A stretch of DNA of 64,000 bases from Cryptomeria japonica (Eukaryota; Streptophyta; Pinopsida; Cupressales; Cupressaceae): NCBI RefSeq assembly GCF_030272615.1, contig NC_081406.1, positions 463,166,072 through 463,230,071 of the forward strand. Reading direction: 5' to 3'. The translations under genes and the position numbers were made by a program. Positions 46,119 to 56,564 of this stretch are shown here, piece by piece. The first letter of the stretch is position 1, and every line of letters begins with the position of its first letter. The notes below the pieces were generated by a model, which made no database searches, was not told the origin of the DNA, and saw only the letters and a program-made list of their open reading frames with translations.

Positions 46119-46794
46119 ATGATGAAGAGAGAAGGTCCAAAGTTTAATAGAGATAACTACAAAATATGGAAGGACAGAATGAAGATCTATATCAAGAGTT
46201 TGGGTGCTCAACACTGGAGCTATGTTGAAAATGTCTATGTAATTCCCACTAGCACTTTAACTGATGATAAAAAAAGAGAGATTCAAGAAAATGGGAAAGT
46301 CATGGAAGCCCTTATTAGCATTTTGTTTGATATTGAGTTCATTGATGTACAAGATAAGGACATTCCTAAAGATGTATGGGACACATTGGAAACTATTTAT
46401 GGTGGTGATGAGCATGTTAGACAATCTAAGGAAGAGAGCCTTAGAGGAAAATTTGAAGACATGAGGATGGTTGAAGGTGAGACCATTCAACAATATGGCA
46501 TAAGACAAGACTGTTGTTGGAGATATCAAGAAAATTGGTGGAACAATTGATGATGCCACCATTGTTAGTAAAGTCTTGAGATCATTGTTACCAGTCCATG
46601 CAATCAGAGTTGCTGCTATTTAGAAACTAAGGTCTATTGACAAACCCAAGGTATCCTTAGACTCTATCATTGCAAAGTTAACTGCATATGAGTTAAATAG
46701 CTATGATGGCAGTGTTCAAAAGACTGAGTCATCTTTTAGAGACTCTGTTGCACCAACTGGAAAAGGAAAAGAAGCAAGTACCAGTTATGAATCC
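46119..46794 (+). pseudogene. Gag of copia E
   Basis: ATG at 46119, 57 bases after the PBS. Frame 46119-46550 encodes the UBN2/DUF4219-type core: GPKFNRDNYKIWKDRMKIYI, ALISILFDIEFIDVQDKDIP, VWDTLETIYGGDEHVRQSKE and MRMVEGETIQQY. A frameshift near 46500 moves it to another frame that reads IKKIGGTIDDATIVSKVLRS and, after a stop at about 46622, IDKPKVSLDSIIAKLTAYEL. It continues in phase toward the knuckle frame at 46795. Confidence 0.85.
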
Positions 46795-47324
46795 ATGGAA
46801 AGAAGAGGTATGGATGATGAAGAAATTCTGATTGAGTTTGAAGCTCTTATTGCCAAGAGACTTCCAAAAGGTACTGGAAAATACAGAGGTAAGCTTCCTT
46901 TAAATTGTTTTTCCTGCAATAAGATAGGACATATAGCTGTTAACTATCCTAACAATGAGAATAAGGATAAACTAGATAGGTTTAGAAAGTATAAAGGAGA
47001 AATATAAGAAATTGTCTTGTTGCAGTGGATGAAGGTATTACTGATGAAGAATCTAAGGATGAAGAAAATGAAGACATGGTATTTGTAGCTGTAAAGGAAG
47101 AAGTTTCTGACAAGAAAGAACTTGTCTCTTGCATTGACAACTCTAATGAGTGGATAACTGATAGTGGTTGTTCTCACCACATGACTGGTGATAGGGGAAA
47201 GTTTTTGTCTCTAGAAGAATATGATGGAGGTGTTGTTAGATTTGGCAATGATGCACCATGTTTGGTGAAAGGTAAAGGATCCATCTCACTGACTGGAAAA
47301 AGTAGTGTAGATGATGTCTACTAG
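46795..47324 (+). pseudogene. Zinc knuckle and protease of copia E
   Basis: 46795-47007: acidic helix, AKRLPKGTGKYRGKL and knuckle CFSCNKIGHIAVNY (last Cys changed to Tyr), then a Lys-rich tail and stop. 47025-47324: acidic spacer (DEGITDEESKDEENEDMVFV), protease DSGCSHHMTGDRGKF, FGNDAPCLVKGKGSISL, ending in a TAG stop inside VYYVEG. The protease motif is intact, the knuckle is not. Confidence 0.85.
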
Positions 47325-48416
47325 GTAGAAGGTTTTGAGCATAACCTATTGAGTGTTGCTCAGCTAAATGATAAAGGACTCGTTCTAGAGTTCAAAGGTG
47401 GAGTCAGCAGTATAAATGGTAAAAGTGGTGAACTTATTGCCATCGGTAAGTAGACCAGAGGTAACCTATTTCAGTTGAATGCCAAGATAAGTCGATGCCT
47501 AATGGCGAAGTTTGATGACAGTTGGATATGGCATAGGAGACTTTGTCATATGAACTTTGATAATATTGTAAAGGCTAGTAAGATCAAGGCAGTAAGAGGA
47601 TTGCCTTTGCCGAACAAACCAGATAATTCTTTGTGCAAAGAATGTCAACTTGGGAAGATGTCTTCCTCAACTTTCAAAGGTAAGTCTTTTTTAGCAGAAA
47701 ACTTACTTGATCTTGTGCATACTGATTTGTGTGGTTCTATGAAAACTAGAAGTATTCATGGAGATACGTATTTCGTGATTCTTACTGATGACTGCTCAAG
47801 AATGATGTGGGTCACATTCTTGAAAGACAAGTCTGAGGCGTTTGGAAAGTTAAAATCCTTTAGAGCATTAGCAGAGAAGGAAAGTGGTCAAAAGATAAAA
47901 TGCCTAAGAACTGATCAAGGAGGTGAATTCACTTCTAATGAATTCAACAAGTACTATGAAGATAGCGATATCAAGACGCAGTTGTTTTCCCCAAGGACAC
48001 CACAACAAAATGGCATAGCAGAAAGGAATAACAGGACTATAATTGAAGCAGCTAGAATAGTGTTGATCCAAGGAAAGGTTGCTCACACTTTTTGGAGAGA
48101 AGTGGTGAGCACAACAGTCTATACTATGAACTGGGTACTCATCAAGAAAGGTAGAGTTAAAATCCCTTATGAGTATTGGACCGAGAAAACTCCCACTATG
48201 AGTTATTTCAATGTGTTTGGTAGTAAGTGTTATATCAAGAGAGGTGAGCATCTGAGAAAATTTGATGCTAAAAGTGATGAAGGAATATTTCTGGGATATT
48301 CCACTAAGAGAAAAGCTCTCAAATGCTACAACAATAAAAAACAGAAAATTGTTGAGAGTATCAATGTTAGGGTTGATGAATCCCCTGAAAAACCTAAGGA
48401 AACCTGTGGGGATTAA
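47325..48416 (+). pseudogene. Integrase of copia E
   Basis: After the stop, EGFEHNLLSVAQL and the pre-integrase part carry one more stop near 47452. Frame 47475-48416 (313 codons) is open: WIWHRRLCHMNFDNIVKASK and CKECQLGKM (HHCC zinc site), LVHTDLCGSMKTRS (first Asp), DDCSRMMWVTFLKDKSEAFG, CLRTDQGGEFTSNEF (second Asp), PQQNGIAERNNRTI (Glu), YEYWTEKTPTMSYFNVFGSK and GIFLGYSTKRKA. All three catalytic acids are present. This is the best-kept domain in element E. Confidence 0.9.
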
Positions 48417-49560
48417 GTGGAAGATGAACCATGTATAGCCTTCTAGGAACCAGTTAAGAAAGAAACAAGTAAAGATCTCAGTGTTCTTGTACCGATAGAA
48501 GTTGTAGTAGGAGAAGAAGAAGAGGTAAGTGAAGAAGAAGAAGAAAAAATAGCAGCAAAAGCTAGAGTCATTCCTAGGTATGTAAAATTGCATCATGATC
48601 CGAAGAAAATCATAGGAGATAAAGATGCAGGGATACTCACAAGAAGAAAGGTGAAAGAAAACTCTTGCATGATTTCCGAATTAGAGCCCAAGACTTCCAG
48701 AGAAGCACTTACATATGAAGACTAGATTAAAGAAATGGAAGAGGAGGTAGACCAAATAGAAAAGAATGCAACATGGTCCTTAGTACCCAACTAGAACACA
48801 AGAATGTCATAGGTACCAAATGGGTCTTCAGGAATATGCTAAATGAAGAAGTTGTGAGGAACAAGGCAAGACTTGTATGCAAATGATATGCTCAGGAAGA
48901 GGGAGAAGACTATGGAGAAACCTTTGCTCCTATGGCTAGACTGGAAGGCATCTAAATGCTACTTGCATTTGCAGCATTTAAGGGATTTAAGGTTTATCAG
49001 ATGGATGTGAAGTCTACTTTTTTCAATGGAATCCTAGAAGAGGAAGTATATATTGAGCAACCGGAAGGGTTTGCCTTATCAGAAGATAGTAACATGGTGT
49101 GTAGATTACACAAAGCCCTGTATGGATTAAAACAAGCACCTAGGGCATGGTATGAATGGTTACACTCTCATCTTGTGAAGATTGGATTTCAGAGAACAAG
49201 TGAGGATAGCAACATCTATCTAAAATTTGAAGGTGATTAGATTTTGATCTCTGAAGTATTTGTAGATGACATAATCTTTAGAGGAGATGATAAAATGAAT
49301 CATGCTTTTGCAGATGGAATGAAGAAAGAGTTTGAGATGTCTCTGATTGGAGAGATAAAGTTCTTCATTGGTTTATAGATTCAGCAAATGAAAGAGGGTA
49401 TCTTTATTACCCAGTCCAAGTATGTCAAAGAGGTATTGAAGACCTTTGGCATGGAGGAGAGCAAACCGATTGGTACACCGATGGTGACCGGCTGTAAACT
49501 AACTAAGGAAGATGATTCAGTGTTGGTGAATGAGAAGGAGTAGCGATCAATTATTGGTAG
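48417..49560 (+). pseudogene. Linker and reverse transcriptase of copia E
   Basis: The linker (48417-48780) is acidic (EEEEEVSEEEEEKIAAK). RT begins near 48790: GTKWVFRN, VRNKARLVCK and GEDYGETFAPMARLE with several stops. Frame 48956-49240: [53 protein letters not shown]. After a TAG at 49238, VFVDDIIFRGDDK carries the catalytic VDD box. EFEMSLIGEIKFFIGL, another stop, and KYVKEVLKTFGMEESK follow. Many stops, but motifs are complete. Confidence 0.85.
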
Positions 49561-50210
49561 GCTAAACTATGTGGTTCACAACAGACGAGATATTGCTCAT
49601 GCAGTGGGCATAGTAGCTCGTTTTAAAAAAAGTCCAAGAGAATCCCACATGGTAGTTGTCAAGCGGATTCTTAGATATCTGAAAGGAATAGTTGACTATG
49701 GATTGTGGTATCCATATAATGGACACTTTAACCTCAAAGTATATACCGATGCCGATTGGGCAAGTAATGTGAATGACCGAAAGAGAACAACTGATGGAGC
49801 ATACTTTCTTGGTGGAAGACTAGTCTCATGGATGAGTAAGAAGCAGAGCTGTATTTCTCAGTCTACAGCTGAAGCAGAATATGTGGTAGCATTTATGAAC
49901 TGTACTCAAGCCATCTGGATGAAACATGTATTGGAAGGTTTCAAAGTACCTGTATCTGAACCGGTGAATATATTTTGTGACAACACAAGTGCAATAAATA
50001 TTTCTAAGAATCTGGTATTGCATGCTAGAAATAAGCACATTGAGCTTAAGTATCACTTCTTGAGAGAAAAGGTTCAGAATAAGGAGCTTGTACTAGAACA
50101 TGTTTCCAGTAAGGAGTAACTATCAAATATATTCACTAAACCCTTACCGAAGACTACATTTACCTGTTTGAGAGGTGAATTATGGGTTCTGCCTCTTCAT
50201 GAAGTCAACT
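49561..50210 (+). pseudogene. RNase H of copia E
   Basis: Frame 49571-50119: RDIAHAVGIVARFKKSPRES, ILRYLKGIVDYGLWYP, TDADWASNVNDRKRTTDGAY (first Asp), QSTAEAEYVVAFMNCTQ (Glu), IFCDNTSAINISKNLVLHAR (third Asp), and LREKVQNKELVLEHVSSKE. A TAA interrupts at 50117; LSNIFTKPLPKTTF follows, then the domain ends at about 50210. All catalytic acids are kept. Confidence 0.9.
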
Positions 50211-50468
50211 AAAGTTGTGTGATCCACATCAGTCAGGTACTACAGTGTCAAATCTTTCAAGATTGATGTGTTGAAGGATGCTACTCCACAGGGGGAGCAG
50301 CATAGTGGAGAATGGAAGCTTGTGCCTCCACTCTGGCATTGTTGTCAAAGGGGGAGAAGATATATGATGTATGGGGAAAAGATATCTGATGATGCAGAAT
50401 ACACTAGTCTATGATGTCTATAGTTGCAATGCTACACTGAGTATTGCCATCAATGCCAAGGGGGAGAT
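50211..50468 (+). other. 3' untranslated region and PPT of copia E
   Basis: Contains GCATTGTTGTCAAAGGGGGA near 50336 (an internal purine tract) and the PPT AAGGGGGAGAT at 50458-50468. The same two purine tracts occur in elements A and C. Confidence 0.85.
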
Positions 50469-51877
50469 TGTTGGCATATGATGAATCAACATGATGATAT
50501 GATGATAATGTATGTTTTCATTGATGTCAATAAGTGTAAGTGAATCGATATGCAGATTGGAAGAAGTTGGTGAATTGGTATGAAGAAATGCAGTGAACCG
50601 GTGTCGGGGTTTCACTGAGTGTGACTACAGGTTGGTAATCTCAGTTCTAGGGTTTTTAGTTTGACAATCTCGCTTGTGCGATGCAACTGATGACATTTTG
50701 AGTTAAGTTAGCTAAGAGATGAAGATGATATTGTGATGCCACATCAGCTTTGTGCACGTGAAGGATTTCCTTGAGGATCTTGCATGAGAAGATCGACTGC
50801 ATTAAATGTCTACCTGGGGAATGAACATTCTTCTTAGTGGTATGAGAAGAAAGCATGATGAGGTACTGATTTCTATGTGCGGTGAAGCATAGACGATGTA
50901 GATTGTCTTGTGATCTGTTTGAAATTGTATTGCTCTATGCAAAGTGTTTGGACGGTCAGGATTGGACCGCTTGTATTGTAAACCTAAAATGCTTAGGGTT
51001 TAGGGTTTATGCTACTGACCTAATTGTTGTCTATAAGGTCGATGATGTTTGTTATTGTAAGTTGTTGGATAATGTTGTGTGTGTATCCGAGTGATGAGAT
51101 ACTTGACAGACTAGTAAGAGAAAACTATAGAGTGTGATTGCAGAAGTATAGGAATTGAAAAGAATCTGCCTTAGCATATAGTGTTGTTATCAGATCAAAG
51201 CTTTACGTGTTGTCTTCTAACCATTTCAACAGAAGGAAAATCCCTTTGCTAGCTAGCTTTAATAGGCTTACTACAAATCCTCTAACCAGGTTACTCAAGA
51301 TTCATTAAGTTCTTCAAATCCTCTAGCAAGGTAACCTTTAACAAGGTATATAGCCATCCCTTAACCGGGTGATCTTTAACAGGATTGGTTGCTAGCAAAA
51401 CCTTATTGTAAAGTCTTTAACTGGACTAGGCTCCTAACAAAGCAAGCTTCAAAAGAGTTCAAAAACGAGCTTGTGGATATTCATTCCCATCGTGGTTTTT
51501 CCCATTTGGGTTTCCACGTGAAAAATATGTGTGTCATGTGTTGTGCATTTTTCATGCAATGATTAAGTGTTCTTTGTTTAAGTGATTATGCATGCGGAGA
51601 TAATGGTTATGGTATTGGTGACACACGACATGCATATGTTTATGGGTAAAGTAGCTATCAAGTATTAAATGTATTTGAAGTGTTCAGACTTACCGGTCTA
51701 TGTTGTCTGAAGTCTTACTGTTTTTAACCGATATTTCCATGGTTAAGTTCAGTAATGAAGACAAGGTTAGTGTTGTTTTATCTTGAAAAGATTGTTAGAA
51801 AGCCTTTGACTGTACTGATTCACCCTCCCCCCCTCTTAGTACCAGTAAGGGTATCTGTTGTTCATCATTATTCATCA
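50469..51877 (+). repeat. 3' LTR of copia E
   Basis: TGTTGGCATATGATGAATC to CATTATTCATCA, 1409 bp; close copy of 44617-46047 with scattered transitions. Several CCGGT sites differ by C-T changes between the two. Confidence 0.9.
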
Positions 51878-52648
51878 AAATGGACCTAGTTCATAAGCTC
51901 TGACTTTTGGTAAAGTTATGGAATTACTTTGTATCAATTTTTTGAGTGTTAATTCAATAGGTTCACCAAGGGGTGTAAATCTTCTTCTGGGTGTGCCTGC
52001 CCTTGGTGGTCTTGGATTGCTTGATTGTAGTGCATTGGTGTTGTTTATCTGAGTTAGATTCTTACTAGCAAGATCAACTGGTCCTTGTAGAGATACTATT
52101 GGTTGAGCTCTATTTACAACACATGCATCAACAACTCCATCATTTGTGACATTCTTGTTCCTAGACCAAAATTTTGGTCTTTCATTGTTTTTACTTGTGT
52201 TTGGCCAATTATCTTTGTGGTGTTTCATTATCCCTTGCTCTAATATGCCTCTTTCACATTTGATGCCTTTTTTCGTGATGTCTTTAAAATTGTTTAGGCA
52301 TTGCATTTGTAATGGATACTTAATTGGAGGTACATGATTTTCATTGAAAATATCTACTTTCTTAGTTTCAGGGATATCACTAAGACATCTGCGGTATAAA
52401 CCTCTCCAGCTTTGCAAGAATGTAGTAAAGGTTTCTCCTTTCTTTTTCTTTGTTGCAGATAAATCTATCAAGGTAACTGGAATATCTATATTGAATGCAA
52501 ATTTTGATATGAATAACTCAACCAGTTCACCCCACGAAGCAATCTTAGGTGGGAGGTGTGAGAACCATTCTAATGTTGTCCCTCCAAGACTTTTGGAAAA
52601 TAGCCTCATTAAGTATGTATCATCATGGGCTACCTTGATACATATCAT
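51878..52648 (-). pseudogene. Gypsy G1 gag, capsid part
   Basis: Open frame of about 257 codons, continuing to the copia E insertion point. It carries the retrotransposon gag capsid motif: CIKVAHDDTYLMRLFSKSLG, GTTLEWFSHLPPKIASWGEL, VELFISKFAF, then SATKKKKGETFTTFLQSWRG and RRCLSDIPETK. The spacing (LF..SL.G....W...LP...I.SW.EL...F...F) is that of Ty3/gypsy gag. Downstream is a basic, Asn-rich stretch and TPRRRFTPLGEPIELTLKKL, ending VRAYELGPF at the junction. The first residue shown depends on the break at 52649; the N-part is frameshifted. Confidence 0.85.
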
Positions 52649-53634
52649 GAAGAATTCACTGACATGATCTCAAGGATCACCTTTCCCTCTATATTTGTCG
52701 AAACTTGGAGTTTCAAAATGCATGGGAAAAGGTGGCATGTATAACTTTTTGTCAAAAGGATATGGACAAAGGTCCTCCATTGTATAGCTCCTTTTATCAT
52801 TGACTGTTTGCATACTGGTCATTTGTTTCTGAAGATTCTCCATTTGTTGAGTCAGGATCTATGTTTGCATCAATGGTGTACTGACTTGATGAGTATTTCT
52901 CACAAAAGGAACAATATTGGAGTAACTTGAGCTTTCCGAAATGTAGATTGACCATGTAGTTGTGTACCATAATTCCCACTAGGTTGCATAAAGTATGCAA
53001 ATTGTGTATTGACATTTGACTGAGTTGATCTTGTTATCCCTTAATTCACATTTTAGCTATTGTAGGTAGATCCACCTGAAACTAAAGGTTGGATTATACT
53101 TGTTGAAGAAGGGTTTTGAGCTATTTTAGCTTGCATTGTTACACTAGGCATTGTTTGAGATTTAACATTAGTACTTGCCAATGTAACTTTTGATGGTGTT
53201 GAAGTTGTAGTTGCTTGAGTATTTTGAGATACACCCTAGGTTGATGTTGCAAGTGTTGCTTGAGTCTGTGTAATAGTAGGTACTCAAGGAACAAAATTAA
53301 TGCAATGTCACACCTAGCAGCAATATAGCCAAAATGTTCACTCCTGGAGGTAATTTGGCCTCATTTTGGACTAATCGTGCGAGATATTTGTCTCTATCTT
53401 TATTGATGAGATCATTGGAAGATCTTGTTGGGTTGCTTCCAATTCTTTTTTAGTTAGATTATGTTGTATTTCATCAATGGAGGGCATCATGTTTATGTTT
53501 GTTGATAAGTTTGTGGGTCTCCAACCCGGTGTTTGTTGATTTGTGGACAAGTTCATATTCCATGTTGGGTTAATCAAAGGGTCATTATTAGGTTCCATCT
53601 GATGTTTTGCCTTTTGAGAACATGCTAATGGCAT
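52649..53634 (-). pseudogene. Gypsy G1 gag, N-terminal part
   Basis: Broken frames: 53634-53371 (SQKAKHQMEPNNDPLINPTW and IDEIQHNLTKKELEATQQ), an Asn/Thr/Gln-rich stretch, and 53015-52797 (NLHTLCNLVGIMVHNYMV in a shifted frame). Near 52660-52790 a readable part is YDKRSYTMEDLCPYPFDKKL with MPPFPMHFETPSFDKY. This PPFP.HFE.P.FDKY segment followed by GDP..H is typical just upstream of the gypsy gag capsid. No continuous frame. Confidence 0.65.
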
Positions 53635-53849
53635 GAATATTATTTCAACGTGATCTTGACTCTTTAAGACTCTCTAAAATGTGAATGCAAGACTCAACTA
53701 AATGTAACCAGGTATGCTTCTAAGACTTTCTAAAGACTAAAATGCAGACAATGCAATCTATGAGTGAAGACTTGCTATCAAGGATTTCAAAATTCAAACA
53801 CAAGATCTTCAGCGTATTGTTCAAAAGCTTCAAAATCTTCCTCTTATTT

Positions 53850-54053
53850 GATTTGATTTTCGAGGTCTATGTCAATTTGTATTGACTTTCAAACTTCCTC
53901 ATCTATGACAGCTTGGACTATGTCGTATTGGTCTTGATAAACTATCAACTCTTCAGCAAGAATATTTAAACGATCAATTATTTCTAATTGAATGTTGTTT
54001 GACCTAAGATTGGGCTGCTCAAATGGGAATTTCTCATCTCCTTTTAGACCCAT
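53850..54053 (-). pseudogene. Leader ORF copy 2 (MGLKGDEKFPFEQP)
   Basis: Minus strand from ATG at 54053: MGLKGDEKFPFEQPNLRSNN, then helical residues (DRLNILAEELIVYQDQYDIV, QAVIDEEV), a TGA stop and KSIQIDIDLENQIK. It is a diverged copy of the ORF at 54408-54112: both start MGLK.D..FPFEQP.L and share QYDI...(I/V)D.E(I/V).KSI. It lies in the leader between PBS and gag. One in-frame stop. Confidence 0.6.
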
Positions 54054-54111
54054 ATGCTAAAGATTATAATGCAAACTATATGGAAAACCTAGGAATGATT
54101 GACACTTTGTT

Positions 54112-54408
54112 TTAAGGAATCTTACGAGGATTTAGAAACTCTGCTATAGTCTTTCCAGCCAATTGTCTGATGGCTTCCTTTTGAGATGCCTTTTTTTCTT
54201 TTAAAATCTTTTTACTCAATTTTTCATCAAGATGAATAGATTTCCGGATCTCATTATCTATGATGGTCTCAAATATATCGTACTGAGCACAATCAACTTT
54301 TAGTTTCCAAGCAAGGTCGTCCAAACTATTAATTTTTCCTAATTGGTCACTGTTTGGCCAAAGATCGGGTTGCTCAAATGGAAATTCGTCATCTACTTTT
54401 AGACCCAT
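54112..54408 (-). CDS. Leader ORF copy 1 (MGLKVDDEFPFEQP), unknown function
   Basis: 98 codons from an ATG at 54408 to a stop at 54112. Residues: MGLKVDDEFPFEQPDLWPNS, then LDDLAWKLKVDCAQYDIFET, IIDNEIRKSIHLDEKLSKKI, and a basic C-end (KEKKASQKEAIRQLAGKTIA). It is soluble, helical and has no zinc, protease or polymerase motif. Tandem copy 2 follows 59 bases downstream. Position upstream of gag matches ORF1 of Tat/Ogre-type gypsy elements, whose role is unknown. It is intact from ATG to stop, unlike most of G1. Confidence 0.5.
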   Translation of the reverse strand: MGLKVDDEFPFEQPDLWPNSDQLGKINSLDDLAWKLKVDCAQYDIFETIIDNEIRKSIHLDEKLSKKILKEKKASQKEAIRQLAGKTIAEFLNPRKIP

Positions 54409-56096
54409 GTATTGAGGTGTGTTTCTTAGAATCTAATGCAATACTTAACTCTATATGAGTGGATGTAGCTTGATTGAAGACTACTCTTTTTATGATGTGA
54501 GGACTAGTGCAAAAACTTTGTGTAGTATGATGACACTAAAGGACTTATACATTAACTAGATGTCTACGACTTAAGATCACTTGAGAAAGACATGTTTTTT
54601 ATCTTTGAATTTTGCAAAAGTTTTGGTTTGATGTTGGTGTTGATGTTGACACTTGACTTTGTTGAGGGACTTGATCTCGTTGATGTTTTGACTAGACCTG
54701 GTTGAGGTTCCACTTTGTTTTTGGTATTTTCTAAAATGTTTGAATTTGGTGAAATGTAGCAAAGGACACAATAGACACATCAAAAAGAATAATAACATAG
54801 AAATAATACTTGTTTAAAGAACTTTTTCAAATTCTCATGAATGTCGGAGTCTTTTTCAAAACCCCATATTGTTTTTGTTGTAATTGGTCAATCGATAGAA
54901 CATCAAGCATACTCTCCTAATGGTCAAAAGGTCACAAGTATTACCACAAACCACATCTTGATACTCCATTAGCTCAAACAACCCTGTCACACCCTAGGGT
55001 GCGCCCATTTTTTTACCTTTTTTAGGAAATTAGACCAAAGAAGATTGCTCCTCCATTGGCCTGTTATCCTAGGAGATATATGGTGAGTGTCTTGGGCGGA
55101 AATTGTTCCCCACCCTTGCACTGTGATAATCCAAGTGTCTAGTTACTGATGTAGTTGGGCTTCTAATTTCTAAGGTGTTTAGAAAGAGTTGCGTTCGAGT
55201 GGTCACAATCAGCATTGTTTTACACTCTATTGAGGGAGGTCTCCCAGTCTGTAGAAGTTACACTCTATAGATTTTAACGTACCGTATAGGCACTGAGGGA
55301 GGCATAATGTTGTTGTGACAACATGTAACACTCATCGCATATGATTGTTATCACATACACATTTATTTAGAATGGCTTGGATTACTTGGCTTTAGTCGTT
55401 GCCACTTAGGTCGTTCCCTCTCACTTGGCCTTATGGGATACTTGGGAGGTGAGACTTCTAAAGGTGTTATCCTAATGTAGTAAATGAAATAAAGCATGAA
55501 AAAGGTGGGTATGACTTTTTGATTACCCAAAAAAGGGGAGAGCATATACCTATCACCTTGAAGACAGGAAAAACAATGATTCCTTTTAAACCTTCATTGC
55601 AATGCTTTCTAAACATTAGAGATGTTACTCCAAAAAGGCATGAGGTTCATTTTAACCATCATAGCAATGATGAAAATTGTATTGTTCTTTTTAACAACAC
55701 CAAAAGAATTTTACTTCTCTAACCCTACAGAGAAAATAACGTTAGTAGACATATGGTGGGCTATCCAGCCTAATTTTATCAATTAAAAATCTATATATTT
55801 TCACAAATAGAGAGCAATCTTGATAAAAACAAAAACTAAATAGAGATAGAATGCAAAAAACCTAAACTAGCAATTGTGAATTACTATGATAGAAATTGCA
55901 AAGTGATATCTAAGCAATTGTGTAGCAATATCAGGTTAATTGCTCATCAGTAAAATGCAAAAAGAAATTTTTTATTTATTTTTAAATAAACAACAACAAA
56001 AGATAGAAGATAGAAATTTGATTTTGTAATGATTTTATCCAAAATCACACAAGCCATCACATTAATGTCATCATAAAATTTGTATTTGGCAATGAA
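54409..56096 (-). other. Leader of gypsy G1
   Basis: No clear gene. A short minus frame at 54798-54577 (FTKFKHFRKYQKQSGTSTRS, QHQHQHQTK) has low complexity. 55000-55740 has stop codons throughout. 55740-56090 is A-rich. Confidence 0.5.
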
Positions 56097-56255
56097 TCAA
56101 TGGATGATTCTATGATATTGGGCGATTGCTTCTTTTTGTTGAATTTCTCGAAGCTCTCTATCCTCTTTTACGAGTCTTTGGTATGCTCTTTGTTCTATCC
56201 TATCTTGTCTTTTCCTCCTTGCACTTGAGATTTCAAAGGTTACCTTTCCTACCAT
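56097..56255 (-). CDS. Small charged helical ORF after PBS
   Basis: 52 codons from ATG at 56255 to TGA at 56097. MVGKVTFEISSARRKRQDRI, EQRAYQRLVKEDRELREIQQ, KEAIAQYHRIIH: almost continuous amphipathic charged helix. It is the first ATG frame of any length downstream of the G1 primer-binding site, 286 bases in. Could be an upstream ORF or the first exon/leader segment of gag; not recognised as a known family. Confidence 0.35.
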   Translation of the reverse strand: MVGKVTFEISSARRKRQDRIEQRAYQRLVKEDRELREIQQKEAIAQYHRIIH

Positions 56256-56540
56256 TGGATTAAACACAATTTATGCAAAAAATAAAAAATTCTTAGAATT
56301 GAAAGATTTTTATGGGTTAGGTGCGCAAGATCAATTAATTAAGAAAAAACAAATAAACAATTATTTTTCCTCTTTTTTGAGAAATTGCGGTGGATTTTAC
56401 TGTCAATTGCAATGGATTTTGATGGCAATTGTGGATAAATATTTGCAATTGCAAATTTTTGTCTGATCAATTGTGGATTCTAGTTTTCTGTGCACGCACA
56501 TATTTGCAAAACCAATTAAAACAATAGAGGAAGGCTAGAT

Positions 56541-56562
56541 CTGATTCACGTCAGGTTCACCA
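56541..56562 (-). other. Primer-binding site of gypsy G1
   Basis: Minus strand TGGTGAACCTGACGTGAATC, starting two bases after the LTR end. It begins with the obligatory TGG but is not the initiator Met type; the tRNA was not identified. Confidence 0.65.
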
Positions 56563-56564
56563 AT

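Larger units (their letters stand above)
44617..51877 (+). mobile_element. Copia element E, complete, TSD AAATG
   Basis: 7261 bp, TGTTGGCATATGATG at 44617 to TTCATCA at 51877, flanked by AAATG (44612-44616) and AAATG (51878-51882). LTRs of 1431 and 1409 bp, PBS, gag, knuckle, protease, integrase, RT, RNase H, PPT in the usual copia order. At least eight stops or frameshifts in coding regions. Inserted in the gag gene of G1. Confidence 0.95.

Noticed and set aside
47904-48596. Long minus-strand open frame (230 codons)
   Set aside because: Antisense to the copia E integrase and its acidic linker; composition is Phe/Ser/Tyr-rich as expected for the complement of a Glu/Lys-rich frame.
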